Made by a program: the position numbers and the translations under genes. The notes under the pieces are model-generated. The model worked only from the letters and a program-made list of their open reading frames with translations, had not been told where the DNA came from and did not search any database. Below are positions 52,728 to 61,796 of a DNA stretch of 64,000 bases, in pieces; the stretch's first letter is position 1, and each line of letters opens with the position of its first letter. Source of the DNA: UBA11222 sp049323435 (GTDB lineage Bacteria > Pseudomonadota > Alphaproteobacteria > UBA11222); assembly GCA_049323435.1 (NCBI GenBank), contig JBMOMX010000033.1:30100-94099 (forward strand). The letters are read 5' to 3'.

Positions 52728-53939
52728 ATGCTCAAGGGTGTGAAAGTCATCGAGATGGCAACCTATGTCGCCGCGCCTTCGGCGGGCGGCATCATGCGCG
52801 ACTGGGGCGCGGATGTGATCAAGGTGGAATCGCCAAAAGGCGATCCGTGGCGCGTGTTCCCCACCCCGGTGAAAGACGCGGCTAGTTTCGGCAATCCGCT
52901 GTTCGATCTGGATAATCGCGGCAAGCGCGCCATCACGGTGGACACCTCCACCCCGGAAGGCGTGGCGGTGATCAAACGGCTGGTGCGGGACGCCGATGTG
53001 TTCCTGACCAATACAAGGCCGGGCGCGCTGGAACGCGCCGGGCTGGACTATGAAACACTGAAAAAAGAAAATCCGCGGCTGATTTATTCCAGCGTATCGG
53101 GCTATGGCATGGTTGGCGAAGAACGCGACCGGCCGGGCTTTGACATGGCCGCATTCTGGGCGCGCGCCGGGGCCTGCCGGATGATGGCGCCGGAAGGTTC
53201 CAATCCATTTCCGCTGCGCACGGCGGCGGGTGATCATGTTACCGGGCTGACCACGCTGGGCGGCATTATGGGCGCGCTGTATGAACGCGAGAAAACCGGC
53301 AAGGGGCGGCTGGTGGAAACCTCTTTGCTGCGCACCGGCATTTATATGATGAGTTCGGATTTCGCAATGCAGTTGCGTTTCGGCAAGCTGGCCCCGACGC
53401 CGCCGCGCGAACGTTCCATCGGCCCGCTGACCAATTTCTTTCAGGCGGGCGATGGCAACTGGTTCGCCTATCTGCCGCGTCAGACCAAACGCGACTGGGA
53501 GGAACTGGCCAACACGATCGGGCTGGAGCATCTGGCGAATGATGAGCGTTTTACCACCCCGCTGGGGCGGCGTAAAAACGCCGTCGAACTGGTGGGCATT
53601 CTGGATCAGGTCTTTGCGAAGAAAAGCCTGGCGGAATGGGGCCGTATTCTGGATGACGCCGATCTGGTCTGGGCCCCGGTGCAGACCAGCGCCCAGGTGG
53701 TGGTGGACCCGCAGGCCCATGCCGCCGGGGCCTTTGTCGATGTGACCCGAAAGAACGGCGAAACCTACAAATCCGTGGCGACTCCGGTGCGGTTTCATGA
53801 TGGCGAGGATGCGCAGCCGCGCGGCGACACGCCCGCCTTTGGCGAACACACGCTTGAAGTGCTGCGCGAGCATGGCTTCAGCAGCACCGAAATCGAGGCG
53901 CTGCACGGCAAAAACATTATCGCCACCGGAAAGAGATAA
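52728..53939 (+). CDS. Class III CoA-transferase (CaiB/BaiF family)
   Basis: 403 residues. Moves CoA between carboxylates through enzyme-bound intermediates. The family opening VKVIEMATYVAAPSAGGIMRDWGADVIKVE is recognisable (cited from two adjoining parts), LDNRGKRAITVD and VFLTNTRPGALERAGLDY follow, and the catalytic aspartate is Asp139 in GFDMAAFWA. Provides CoA activation without ATP. Together with the preceding hydrolase and crotonase it suggests acid degradation. GGGGGAACAGGC before the ATG supports the start. Confidence 0.93.
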   Translation: MLKGVKVIEMATYVAAPSAGGIMRDWGADVIKVESPKGDPWRVFPTPVKDAASFGNPLFDLDNRGKRAITVDTSTPEGVAVIKRLVRDADVFLTNTRPGALERAGLDYETLKKENPRLIYSSVSGYGMVGEERDRPGFDMAAFWARAGACRMMAPEGSNPFPLRTAAGDHVTGLTTLGGIMGALYEREKTGKGRLVETSLLRTGIYMMSSDFAMQLRFGKLAPTPPRERSIGPLTNFFQAGDGNWFAYLPRQTKRDWEELANTIGLEHLANDERFTTPLGRRKNAVELVGILDQVFAKKSLAEWGRILDDADLVWAPVQTSAQVVVDPQAHAAGAFVDVTRKNGETYKSVATPVRFHDGEDAQPRGDTPAFGEHTLEVLREHGFSSTEIEALHGKNIIATGKR

Positions 53940-53967
53940 TTAACCGTCTAACGACCCGTAAAAAACC

Positions 53968-54013
53968 TAATACAACCGCTTCAAAATCGTTGCTTTTTGA
54001 AGCGGTTGTGTTA
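53968..54013. promoter_or_regulatory. Long palindrome overlapping a predicted promoter
   Basis: ACAACCGCTTCAAAA (53972-53986) is exactly inverted at 53995-54009 around an eight-base loop, and four more outer pairs extend it to 53968-54013 with one G-T pair. It overlaps a sigma-70-like promoter: TTGCTT (53990-53995), 16 bases, TATACT (54012-54017). It may be an operator for an unidentified regulator, or a terminator of the CoA-transferase operon; the run of T after the stem is lacking on the plus strand. Confidence 0.6.
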
Positions 54014-54055
54014 TACTGTATTCCGTCAATAATCAGAATCGACCGGAGGTGCGCC

Positions 54056-55177
54056 ATGTCCACTGAAAAAAACCTGAATTATGATTCGGCCTATGAGGCC
54101 GTGGCGCCAGACGATTTCCCAGCCATGCTGGCCCCGGAACGCTATGGCAAGCGTTCGCGCGCGTTCGACAAGATTATCACCGCAACGCATGATCATTTCT
54201 GGGATCCGATGGACCCCAAATATGTGGATTTCAGCCAGCCTTTCGATATTGAGAAAGAGCTGATCATGCCGGAAGAAACCATTATCGAATTCAAATGCGG
54301 TGTGGTGGACAAGGTTGCTCCAGCCGATCGGGTGAAGTTCGGCAATCTGATCAACCATCAGATGTTGTCCGGCCTTTTGCATGGCGAACAGGCCGCACTA
54401 AATCTTTCCGCCAGCCTGTGCCACATTTTGCTGGATCCCGGCGCGCAGGAATATGCGTCCAATCAGGCGCGCGAAGAAGCCCGCCACGTTACCGGCTTCA
54501 CCAACTATCTGATGTCGCGTTTTGGCTATATCCGTCCGGCGGGCGGCGAGGTTCGGCGGCTGCTGACCGAGCTGGTGCTGACGCCGATCGTATGGAAGAA
54601 ACTGGTGGGTATGCAGATGGTGCTGGAAGGCATGGCCATGGGCACCTTCGCCAGCATTTTCCGCAACACCAATGATCCGGTGCTGCGCACAATGATCCAG
54701 TTCACCATGAGCGACGAGGCATTCCACCACAAATTCGGCAAGATCTGGGCGGACAAGACCATCCCGCATCTGCCGGAAGAAGAGCGCGTCAAAATCGAGG
54801 ACTGGGCCTGGAGCACCTTCCAGAGCCTGCTGCATAATCTGAACAGCCCGGAGCTGAAGAAAGATATTTATGTGCAGTTCGGCCTTGATCCGAACTGGGT
54901 CAATGACCGGTTCAATGCCGCCATGGAAAGTGCGATCGAACGCAAGAGCCTGAGCAAGGCCAACAGCGTGTTCAGAACCTTTATCAAGACCCTCGTCAAG
55001 GCTGGCATCATCACGGGCCGGACGGCGCCCAAATATGCCGCCTTTGTCGATATGGAAGGTCTTTACACGGAAGGCGACGGCACGGTTGGAGACGCCATCG
55101 CCGATGAGGGTATTCGCACCCTGCGCGAGATCAACAATACTGGCGGCGCTTTCACCTCGTTGAACGCAGCAGAATAA
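54056..55177 (+). CDS. Ferritin-like diiron protein, putative oxygenase
   Basis: 373 residues from ATG 54056 with GGAGG seven bases upstream. A four-helix ferritin/ribonucleotide-reductase-type iron site can be traced: Glu in LLHGEQAALN, ExxH in REEARHVTGF, Glu in MVLEGMAMGTF and ExxH in MSDEAFHHKFG. This is the E, ExxH, E, ExxH pattern of non-haem diiron oxygenases and oxidases. The reaction is not identifiable; hydroxylation or N-oxygenation of an aromatic or acyl substrate are options. It has its own predicted promoter with a long palindrome and ends at a strong terminator, so it is regulated separately. Confidence 0.82.
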   Translation: MSTEKNLNYDSAYEAVAPDDFPAMLAPERYGKRSRAFDKIITATHDHFWDPMDPKYVDFSQPFDIEKELIMPEETIIEFKCGVVDKVAPADRVKFGNLINHQMLSGLLHGEQAALNLSASLCHILLDPGAQEYASNQAREEARHVTGFTNYLMSRFGYIRPAGGEVRRLLTELVLTPIVWKKLVGMQMVLEGMAMGTFASIFRNTNDPVLRTMIQFTMSDEAFHHKFGKIWADKTIPHLPEEERVKIEDWAWSTFQSLLHNLNSPELKKDIYVQFGLDPNWVNDRFNAAMESAIERKSLSKANSVFRTFIKTLVKAGIITGRTAPKYAAFVDMEGLYTEGDGTVGDAIADEGIRTLREINNTGGAFTSLNAAE

Positions 55178-55207
55178 GTTTCCCTGCCGGATTTTTTCGG
55201 CCATGAT

Positions 55208-55239
55208 AACGGCGTCCAGATTCTGGACGCCGTTTTTTT
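55208..55239 (+). terminator. Rho-independent terminator of the diiron gene
   Basis: ACGGCGTCCAG (55209-55219) pairs with CTGGACGCCGT (55223-55233) around a three-base loop, followed directly by seven T. It lies 30 bases after the diiron protein stop codon. Confidence 0.95.
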
Positions 55240-55376
55240 CAATGCAGGCGCGCTGCCGCCCCATAGTGATAATTGTAAGTTTTGTAACTTGTTGCGCTCC
55301 GAGTATCTATAACTAATCAAGCTGGCGGCCGGCCGGGATTGATTACACTACGGTTACATAAAACAGAGGGCGAAAA

Positions 55377-56300
55377 ATGCTCCGATTCGATGTCTTTTCA
55401 TGGTCACCCGAGAGTCCTCCAGTTTGCATTTCGCCCGGCGATGGCGCCTATTTTCAATCCACCATTCATCCGGATGGCGAGCATGCGCTGTTTTGGGGGG
55501 GGCCATATGGCCCGCCCCGGATTTGGCGCGCCGATCTGGATGGCAATGATTGCGTGCCCCTGACACCTGAGGATAGCGGCGCCCGGCATCCATCCTATTG
55601 TCTGAATGGCCAGCGGATTGTCTATGTTTCCGATGGGGGGGTGAAACAGGTCCCGGAAACCGTAGAGGCGATATTTCATGACAACCCGACCGGCCCCCTG
55701 CGCCGGGATCTTATTCTGCATATTTTTTCCATGAAGCCGGATGGCAGCGACGTGCGCCAGATTACCGATGGCCCGGTGCAGGATTTGCGCCCAAGCCTCA
55801 GCCCGGACGGGAAATTTGTCTGTTTTTTTTCCATCCGCGGCGGCAGTACGGGTCTTTGGCTGGTGCCGGCAGATGGCAGTGAAAAGCCCCGCAAGCTTAA
55901 AATTCCCATTACCATATACCGGCCCGTCTGGTCGCCAGATGGCGCGCGCATATACGGGTTCGCCGCTATCAGAAATGATCGCCATCAGGTTGGATGGGTG
56001 AACCCGCATAGTGGTGAATGGACGCCGCTTGCCAATGATGATCGCGCGGCGACCCATTCCCCTGTGCCCGATCCCTCGGGCAAATCCCTGCTGGTGCATT
56101 CCAATCGCAGCGGCCGCTGGGCGCTATATGAATTAAAACTGGATGGTGTGACCCCCCCCCTGCCCATCGTGCCGCAGGGGTTTGAGAATTTGATCTGTTC
56201 ACATCCCAACCGGGCCAGAAACGGTGTCATGACTTTCGACTCGCTTCCGGAAGAATCCTGGGCACGCTTTAAACCCGGCAATCAGAGCGTCAATTATTAA
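55377..56300 (+). CDS. WD40-like/TolB-type beta-propeller protein
   Basis: 307 residues without a clear signal peptide. At least five PD40-like blades, each with an HPDG/SPDG turn: STIHPDGEHALFW, LSPDGKFVCFFS, WSPDGARIYGFA, DPSGKSLLVHS, and IWRADLDGND strands between them. Such propellers occur in TolB, in peptidases and in oligogalacturonate lyase-like proteins, so the role is open. A run of nine C at 56152-56160 lies in the coding sequence. Its TAA stop shares three bases with the TAA of the converging MFS gene. Confidence 0.75.
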   Translation: MLRFDVFSWSPESPPVCISPGDGAYFQSTIHPDGEHALFWGGPYGPPRIWRADLDGNDCVPLTPEDSGARHPSYCLNGQRIVYVSDGGVKQVPETVEAIFHDNPTGPLRRDLILHIFSMKPDGSDVRQITDGPVQDLRPSLSPDGKFVCFFSIRGGSTGLWLVPADGSEKPRKLKIPITIYRPVWSPDGARIYGFAAIRNDRHQVGWVNPHSGEWTPLANDDRAATHSPVPDPSGKSLLVHSNRSGRWALYELKLDGVTPPLPIVPQGFENLICSHPNRARNGVMTFDSLPEESWARFKPGNQSVNY

Positions 56301-57595
56301 TCCGAGACCAGATCCGGGTTCGCATCCAGATCCGCGCGCAGCGTCAGCCCCGCAATGTAATAGTGAATGCCCGACCAGATGTTGAACAGGAACACAAACA
56401 TCAGCGCAATGCGCAGCGATTCCTCGCCATATTCCGGTTTCAGATAATCGCTGAGCACACCCACCAGAAACGGCCCAAGTCCAAGGCCGATCAGGCTGAT
56501 GACGAACAGCAAGATGGCCGAGGCCATGGCGCGCATCCGCACCTCCGCCAGGCTCTGGATCAGTGCGAATGTCGGGCCGAGATAGACATAGTTGAAATAG
56601 AGCGGCACGATCAGCAGCGCCAGAGTGGTGTATTTGTCATCCGACATAAACGCCAGCAGAAAAAACGGTACACTGATGGCAAGCGTCAATGCGGGAACCC
56701 ATACATACCAGCGCCGGTCGCGCCTGGCGAAATAGTCGGAAATATAGCCGCCGGAAAAAGTTCCGAGTCCCGCAAAAATGCCGATCAGCGGCGCCAGCCA
56801 GCTTCCGATTTCGGCGCTGCTCATCCCATAGGAGCGCGCAAAAAACGCCGGCAGCCAGCCATTATAGCCATAGCTGACAAGCGCGTGGAACGCGACCGCC
56901 AGCACTACATGCCGGAACGAAGGCCGTGCCCACAGATAAATAATGGCTTCTCTTAACGGTACCGGGGCCTGCTTTTCCTTGATGATCACCTCGCTATTGC
57001 CGCGCGGCGGTTCCTTGACGGTCATCCGTACAATGATGGCCATCAGCACGCCAGGCAGACCAACCACAATGAATGCGGTGCGCCAGTCGAAAAAATGCAC
57101 CAGCCATCCGCCCGCCAGCAAGCCGATCAGGGTTCCGATCGGCACGCCCAGCGCATAAATGCCCATGGCCGTCGCCCGCGTTTCGGGCGCGAAATAATCG
57201 GAAATCAGCGAATGCGACGCCGGGCTTGCGCCCGCCTCGCCCACCGCCACGCCAATACGGCCCAGCATTAATTGCCAGAAATTCAACGCCAGGCCGCACA
57301 GCGCGGTCATCACGCTCCAGGCTGCAAGCGACCAGGAAATGACATTCACGCGCGAGCTGCGATCCGCGATCCGGGCAATGGGAATGCCGAAACATGCGTA
57401 AAAAATCGCGAAGGCGACGCCCGACAAAAATCCAAGCTGCGTATCGGATAACAGCAGATCCTTGCGGATCGGCTCCAGCAGAATGGAAAGAATTTGCCGG
57501 TCGATAAAATTGAAAACATAAACGACGAGCAGGATGCCCAGAACATATTGCCGGTATCGGGGCGTAAACGAGACCCGCGAATTTTCAATGGCCAT
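56297..57595 (-). CDS. Spinster-like MFS transporter, copy 1
   Basis: 432 residues from ATG 57595, overlapping the upstream transporter gene by 11 bases. Twelve predicted membrane helices. The opening YRQYVLGILLVVYVFNFIDR, the helix 2-3 loop FGIPIARIADRSSRVNVI and GRIGVAVGEAGASPASHSLI are typical of spinster-type major facilitator proteins. Likely imports or exports an organic acid or hydrophobic compound of this cluster. It is the most downstream of three adjacent paralogues. Confidence 0.9.
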   Translation of the reverse strand: MAIENSRVSFTPRYRQYVLGILLVVYVFNFIDRQILSILLEPIRKDLLLSDTQLGFLSGVAFAIFYACFGIPIARIADRSSRVNVISWSLAAWSVMTALCGLALNFWQLMLGRIGVAVGEAGASPASHSLISDYFAPETRATAMGIYALGVPIGTLIGLLAGGWLVHFFDWRTAFIVVGLPGVLMAIIVRMTVKEPPRGNSEVIIKEKQAPVPLREAIIYLWARPSFRHVVLAVAFHALVSYGYNGWLPAFFARSYGMSSAEIGSWLAPLIGIFAGLGTFSGGYISDYFARRDRRWYVWVPALTLAISVPFFLLAFMSDDKYTTLALLIVPLYFNYVYLGPTFALIQSLAEVRMRAMASAILLFVISLIGLGLGPFLVGVLSDYLKPEYGEESLRIALMFVFLFNIWSGIHYYIAGLTLRADLDANPDLVSD

Positions 57596-58919
57596 CAGCA
57601 ACTTGCCCCTGTTGTTGCAGGTCAGGATTGGAAGCGTAATCTTCGCGTAAGGTTTTCGCCGCCAGAAAATAATGCACAGCCGACCACAGATTCATCAGTA
57701 CCGCCACGATCATGGCGTAGCGCAGTGCCTCATCGCCATATTCCGGCCTCAGAAAGTCACTGAGCACGCCAACCAGCAAAGGGCCCAGCCCCATGCCGAT
57801 CAGGTTGAGCACAAACAGCAGCACCGCCGCCGCAATTGCGCGCAAGCGCACGGTGGCAAGCCCCTGCACCATCGCAAAAGTCGGCCCCAGATAGAATGGG
57901 CTGAGCAATGCGGGGATAAGATAGAAATATATCGCGCCTTCCTTGGTAGGCGACAGCAGCGCCATGATAGTCAGGGGAATGAGGATGATCAGGCTAAGCG
58001 CCGGGAGCCATACATACATGCGCCGGTCTTTCTGGCCAAAACGGTCACAGATATATCCGCCCGCAAAAGTGCCCAGACCGCCGACGACCCCCGTTATCAG
58101 CGCCAGATAGGTGCCGATTTCCGCCAGGCCCATCTGATGGCTGCGGATCAGAAATGGCGGCAACCAGGTGCCCAGCCCATAGCTGACAAATGCATGCAGT
58201 CCCGCAGCGAGCGTCAGATGACGGAAGGAAGGCCGCGACCAGAAATAATTGAATGCTTCCCTGAGCGTGGCTTGTTCCTGCACCGACTCAACCCCTTCGG
58301 AATATCCCCGGGGCGGTTCAATCACTGTTTTGCGGACGATGATCGCCATCAACACGCCGGGTAATCCCACCACGACAAATGCAGTGCGCCAGTCAAAGAA
58401 ATGCGTCAGCCAGCCGCCTGCCAGAAATCCGATCATCACGCCGATTGGCGCGCCCAGCGAAAAAATGCTCAGCGCGGTCGCCCGTCTTTCCGGCGCAAAA
58501 TAATCCGAAATCAGGGAATGGGATGGCGGACTTGCGCCCGCTTCGCCGATCGCGACACCAATGCGGCCCAACATAAGCTGCCAGAAATTCTGCGCCAGTC
58601 CGCACACAGCCGTCATCAGGCTCCAGGCGGCAAGCGAGGCGGCAATCACATTGACGCGTGAATTTCTATCGGCATAGCGCGCAATCGGAATGCCGAATGT
58701 CGTATAGAATATGGCGAAGGCAATGCCCGAAAGCAGTCCCAACTGGGTATCGCTCAATAGGAGATCCTGCTTGATTGGTTCCAGCAGCATCGACAAAATC
58801 TGTCTGTCAATCAGATTGAAAACATACACGACGACCAGAATGCCGAGCACATATTGGCGGTAACCAGTGGTAAATGAAACCTGCTGCTTCGGCACAGATA
58901 CACTTGAAGCTTCTCTCAC
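57585..58919 (-). CDS. Spinster-like MFS transporter, copy 2
   Basis: 444 residues from GTG 58919, chosen because AGGGGGGA lies four bases upstream; a TTG at 58961 is also open but has no ribosome binding site. Same architecture as its neighbours, with YRQYVLGILVVVYVFNLIDR, IPIARYADRNSRVNVI and GRIGVAIGEAGASPPSHSLI. Closer to copy 1 than to copy 3 by eye. Translation of copy 1 is probably coupled to it. Confidence 0.88.
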   Translation of the reverse strand: MREASSVSVPKQQVSFTTGYRQYVLGILVVVYVFNLIDRQILSMLLEPIKQDLLLSDTQLGLLSGIAFAIFYTTFGIPIARYADRNSRVNVIAASLAAWSLMTAVCGLAQNFWQLMLGRIGVAIGEAGASPPSHSLISDYFAPERRATALSIFSLGAPIGVMIGFLAGGWLTHFFDWRTAFVVVGLPGVLMAIIVRKTVIEPPRGYSEGVESVQEQATLREAFNYFWSRPSFRHLTLAAGLHAFVSYGLGTWLPPFLIRSHQMGLAEIGTYLALITGVVGGLGTFAGGYICDRFGQKDRRMYVWLPALSLIILIPLTIMALLSPTKEGAIYFYLIPALLSPFYLGPTFAMVQGLATVRLRAIAAAVLLFVLNLIGMGLGPLLVGVLSDFLRPEYGDEALRYAMIVAVLMNLWSAVHYFLAAKTLREDYASNPDLQQQGQVADGH

Positions 58920-59046
58920 TCGTCCCCCCTGCTCCGCCACCTTATTTATGTGGCTGGTCAATAATTATTATTCTTCAGCCGATAGTTACGGTTTTACCGG
59001 CATAACACAAATCATTTCTAGTCCGTGCAAATGATCCATATGAAAA

Positions 59047-60363
59047 CTACGCGGCAATTCTATCCGGATTTGAATCCAGGTCCGCGCGCAGGGTTTTCGC
59101 CGCAAACAGATAGTGCAGCGCCGACCAGATATTAACAAGGAACACGCAGAGCAGCGCATAGCGCAGCGATTCAACGCCATAGGCAGGCGCCAGCAGATCA
59201 CTGATCACGCCGACCGCCAAGGGCCCAAGCCCAAGCCCGATCAAATTGACCATCAGCACATATAACGCCGCCGAAATCGCCCGCATCCGGACCTGGGCCA
59301 GCCCCTGAATAACCGCCCCGGTTGGCCCATGATAAAAGGCGCCGAAAAATGTCGGCAGAATATACATTGCTAAAGTCCAGTATTTGTCACCGCCGAGGAA
59401 CGCATAAATTGTAAACGGCACCGCCAGCAAGATGGTGATCCCGGATATCCACACATACCAGCGCCGGTCCTTTTTCGCGTATCTATCACCAAGCCAGCCG
59501 CCCGCCACCGTTCCAAGCCCGCCAACTATCCCGGCCAGCAGGGCGAGCCAGGTGCCGATTTCCGCCCCACCCATCTGATAGGAGCGCGCCAGAAATGATG
59601 GCAGCCAGCTAACGACGCCATAACCGACAAAGGCGTGTAACGCGGCGGCGAAGGCAACGTGACGAAACGAACGCAACCCCCATAGATAGCGCGCCACTTC
59701 GCGCATACTGGGTTGTTCGCCATGATCCCTGATGGTTGTTTCGGATAATCCGCGGGGCGGTTCCCGCAAGGTCAGCCGGACAATAATGGCAAGTAAAATT
59801 CCGGGCAGGCCGACCACCAGAAACGCGGTGCGCCAGCCGAAATATTCCTCCATCCAGCCGCCAACGAGAAACCCGAACATGACGCCAATGGGCACCCCAA
59901 GCGCAAAAATGCTCAGCGCCATAGCGCGTTTTTCAGGCGCAAAATAATCGGAAATCAGAGATTGCGACGGCGGGATACAGCCGGCTTCGCCTATGCCAAC
60001 GCCAATTCGCGCAAACAGTAATTGCCAGAGATTCTGCGCCAACCCGCACAGGGCGGTCATCGTGCTCCACGCCACCAGCGCGCCCGAGATGATATTCACG
60101 CGCGAGCTGCGATCTGCAAGCCGCGCCAGCGGAATGCCAAAGCTCACATAAAATAGCGAAAAGGCGATGCCGGTCAGCAGCCCAAGCTGCGTATCCGATA
60201 ATCCCAGATCCTGTTTGATCGGCTGCAACAGGATGGCCAGGATCTGCCGGTCAATGAAATTAAAAGTAAAAACCACCAGCAATATGCCAAGCACATAACG
60301 CCGGTAATTATCCGAGAAAGCCACAGCGGCCTGAGGCGCGGGCAAGGTCTCACTGAGGCTCAT
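59047..60363 (-). CDS. Spinster-like MFS transporter, copy 3
   Basis: 438 residues; ATG 60363 follows GGGGGAG. Twelve predicted membrane helices with YRRYVLGILLVVFTFNFIDR, IPLARLADRSSRVNII and ARIGVGIGEAGCIPPSQSLI. It differs from the other two in the GCIPPSQ segment and in several loop sequences, so the substrates may differ. A 127-base gap separates it from copy 2, enough for a separate promoter. Confidence 0.9.
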   Translation of the reverse strand: MSLSETLPAPQAAVAFSDNYRRYVLGILLVVFTFNFIDRQILAILLQPIKQDLGLSDTQLGLLTGIAFSLFYVSFGIPLARLADRSSRVNIISGALVAWSTMTALCGLAQNLWQLLFARIGVGIGEAGCIPPSQSLISDYFAPEKRAMALSIFALGVPIGVMFGFLVGGWMEEYFGWRTAFLVVGLPGILLAIIVRLTLREPPRGLSETTIRDHGEQPSMREVARYLWGLRSFRHVAFAAALHAFVGYGVVSWLPSFLARSYQMGGAEIGTWLALLAGIVGGLGTVAGGWLGDRYAKKDRRWYVWISGITILLAVPFTIYAFLGGDKYWTLAMYILPTFFGAFYHGPTGAVIQGLAQVRMRAISAALYVLMVNLIGLGLGPLAVGVISDLLAPAYGVESLRYALLCVFLVNIWSALHYLFAAKTLRADLDSNPDRIAA

Positions 60364-60460
60364 ACAGACTCCCCCAGCCGATCATTGCACAAGACCGGTC
60401 AGTATTGATAATTGATCGCAATTCTTGCGGAATTACCGGCGCGGGGCAACTGATTTTTTG

Positions 60461-61627
60461 TCAGTATGATTTCGGCAGCTCCAAAACCTGCTCGCTGACA
60501 AAGTTCAGGATCATTTCGCGGCTGACCGGCGCAATGCGCGAAATCATGATTTCGCGGAAATAGCGTTCAACCTGAAACTCTTTCGCGTAACCCATACCGC
60601 CCAGCGTCAGCACCGCCTGTTCGCAGGCCCGGTAACCGGCCTCGGACGCCAGATATTTGGCGGTGTTGGCCTCGGCGCCGCAGGGCAGCCCGGCGTCATA
60701 CAACGCGGCGGCCTTGAACATCATCAGGTTTGCGGCCTCAAGGTCCATCCAGCATTTGGCCAGCGGATGTTGAATGCCCTGGTTCATGCCGATGGGGCGG
60801 TCGAACACCACCCGCTCCTTGGCGTATTGCACTGCCCGTTTCAGCGCCACACGGCCAAGCCCCACCGCCTCGGCGGCGATCAGCACCCGTTCCGGGTTCA
60901 GCCCATGCAGCAGATATTTGAAGCCCTTGCCTTCCTCGCCCAGCAGATTTTCCGGCGGCACCGGCAGATTGTCGATAAACACCGAATTGGAATCGACGCA
61001 TTTGCGGCCCATTTTTTCGATTTCCGTCACCTCGATATAGTCGCGGTCGAAATCGGTATAGAACAGGCTGAGGCCATCGGCGGCCTTGCCGCCCGGTTTG
61101 GGATCGCCGGTGCGCACAATCATCAAAATCTTGTTGGCGGTCTGCGCGGTCGAGGTCCAGATCTTGCGGCCATTGACGATATATTGATTGCCGTTCCATT
61201 CGGCGCGGGTTTGCAGCGCCGAGGTGTTCAGCCCCGAATTGGGTTCCGTCACCCCGAAACAGGAGCGGTCCTTGCCCGCGATCAGCGGCGGCAGAAAGCG
61301 GCGTTTCTGTTCCTCGGTGCCGAACACCACGATCGGATTGGGGCCGAAAATATTCATGTGAATGGCCGACGCGCCGCTTTGCCCGGCGCCGGATTCCGCC
61401 ACCGCCTGCATCATGATCGCGGCCTCGGTCACGCCCAGGCCCGCACCGCCATATTCCGTCGGCATGGCGATACCCAGCCAGCCGCCTTTGGCGAATTCGG
61501 CGGCGAAATCTTCCGGAAATTCGCCCGAACGGTCCCGGTCCAGCCAATAGGCATCGTCAAATTTGGCGCACAGCTTGAAAATGCTCTCGCGGATGGCTTG
61601 CTGTTCGGGGGTAAGGTCAAAGTTCAT
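60461..61627 (-). CDS. Acyl-CoA dehydrogenase
   Basis: 388 residues from ATG 61627 with AGGGAA eight bases upstream. FAD-dependent alpha,beta-dehydrogenation of an acyl-CoA. Motifs include CFGVTEPNSGLNTSALQT, GRKIWTSTAQTA, RVVFDRPIGMNQGIQHPLA and LGGMGYAKEFQVERYFRE. The usual catalytic Glu in a YEG motif is replaced (RIAPVSREM), so the base is more likely Glu246 in GLNPERVLIA, the position used by isovaleryl- and long-chain-type enzymes. Substrate therefore may be branched or long. Divergent from the SDR gene. Confidence 0.92.
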   Translation of the reverse strand: MNFDLTPEQQAIRESIFKLCAKFDDAYWLDRDRSGEFPEDFAAEFAKGGWLGIAMPTEYGGAGLGVTEAAIMMQAVAESGAGQSGASAIHMNIFGPNPIVVFGTEEQKRRFLPPLIAGKDRSCFGVTEPNSGLNTSALQTRAEWNGNQYIVNGRKIWTSTAQTANKILMIVRTGDPKPGGKAADGLSLFYTDFDRDYIEVTEIEKMGRKCVDSNSVFIDNLPVPPENLLGEEGKGFKYLLHGLNPERVLIAAEAVGLGRVALKRAVQYAKERVVFDRPIGMNQGIQHPLAKCWMDLEAANLMMFKAAALYDAGLPCGAEANTAKYLASEAGYRACEQAVLTLGGMGYAKEFQVERYFREIMISRIAPVSREMILNFVSEQVLELPKSY

Positions 61628-61796
61628 GGCGGATTCCCTGTGATTTTCTTGTTTGCGTATCAACTCCTGAGCTGTTTTACACTAACCGGTCCGAGGACTA
61701 AACCACTATGATAGCTTCATGCAGCTTGACGCGGGGGCAATCTGGCGTAATTTATGCCCATCGATAAATACAATAATGACAGCAAGGAGAAGAAAA

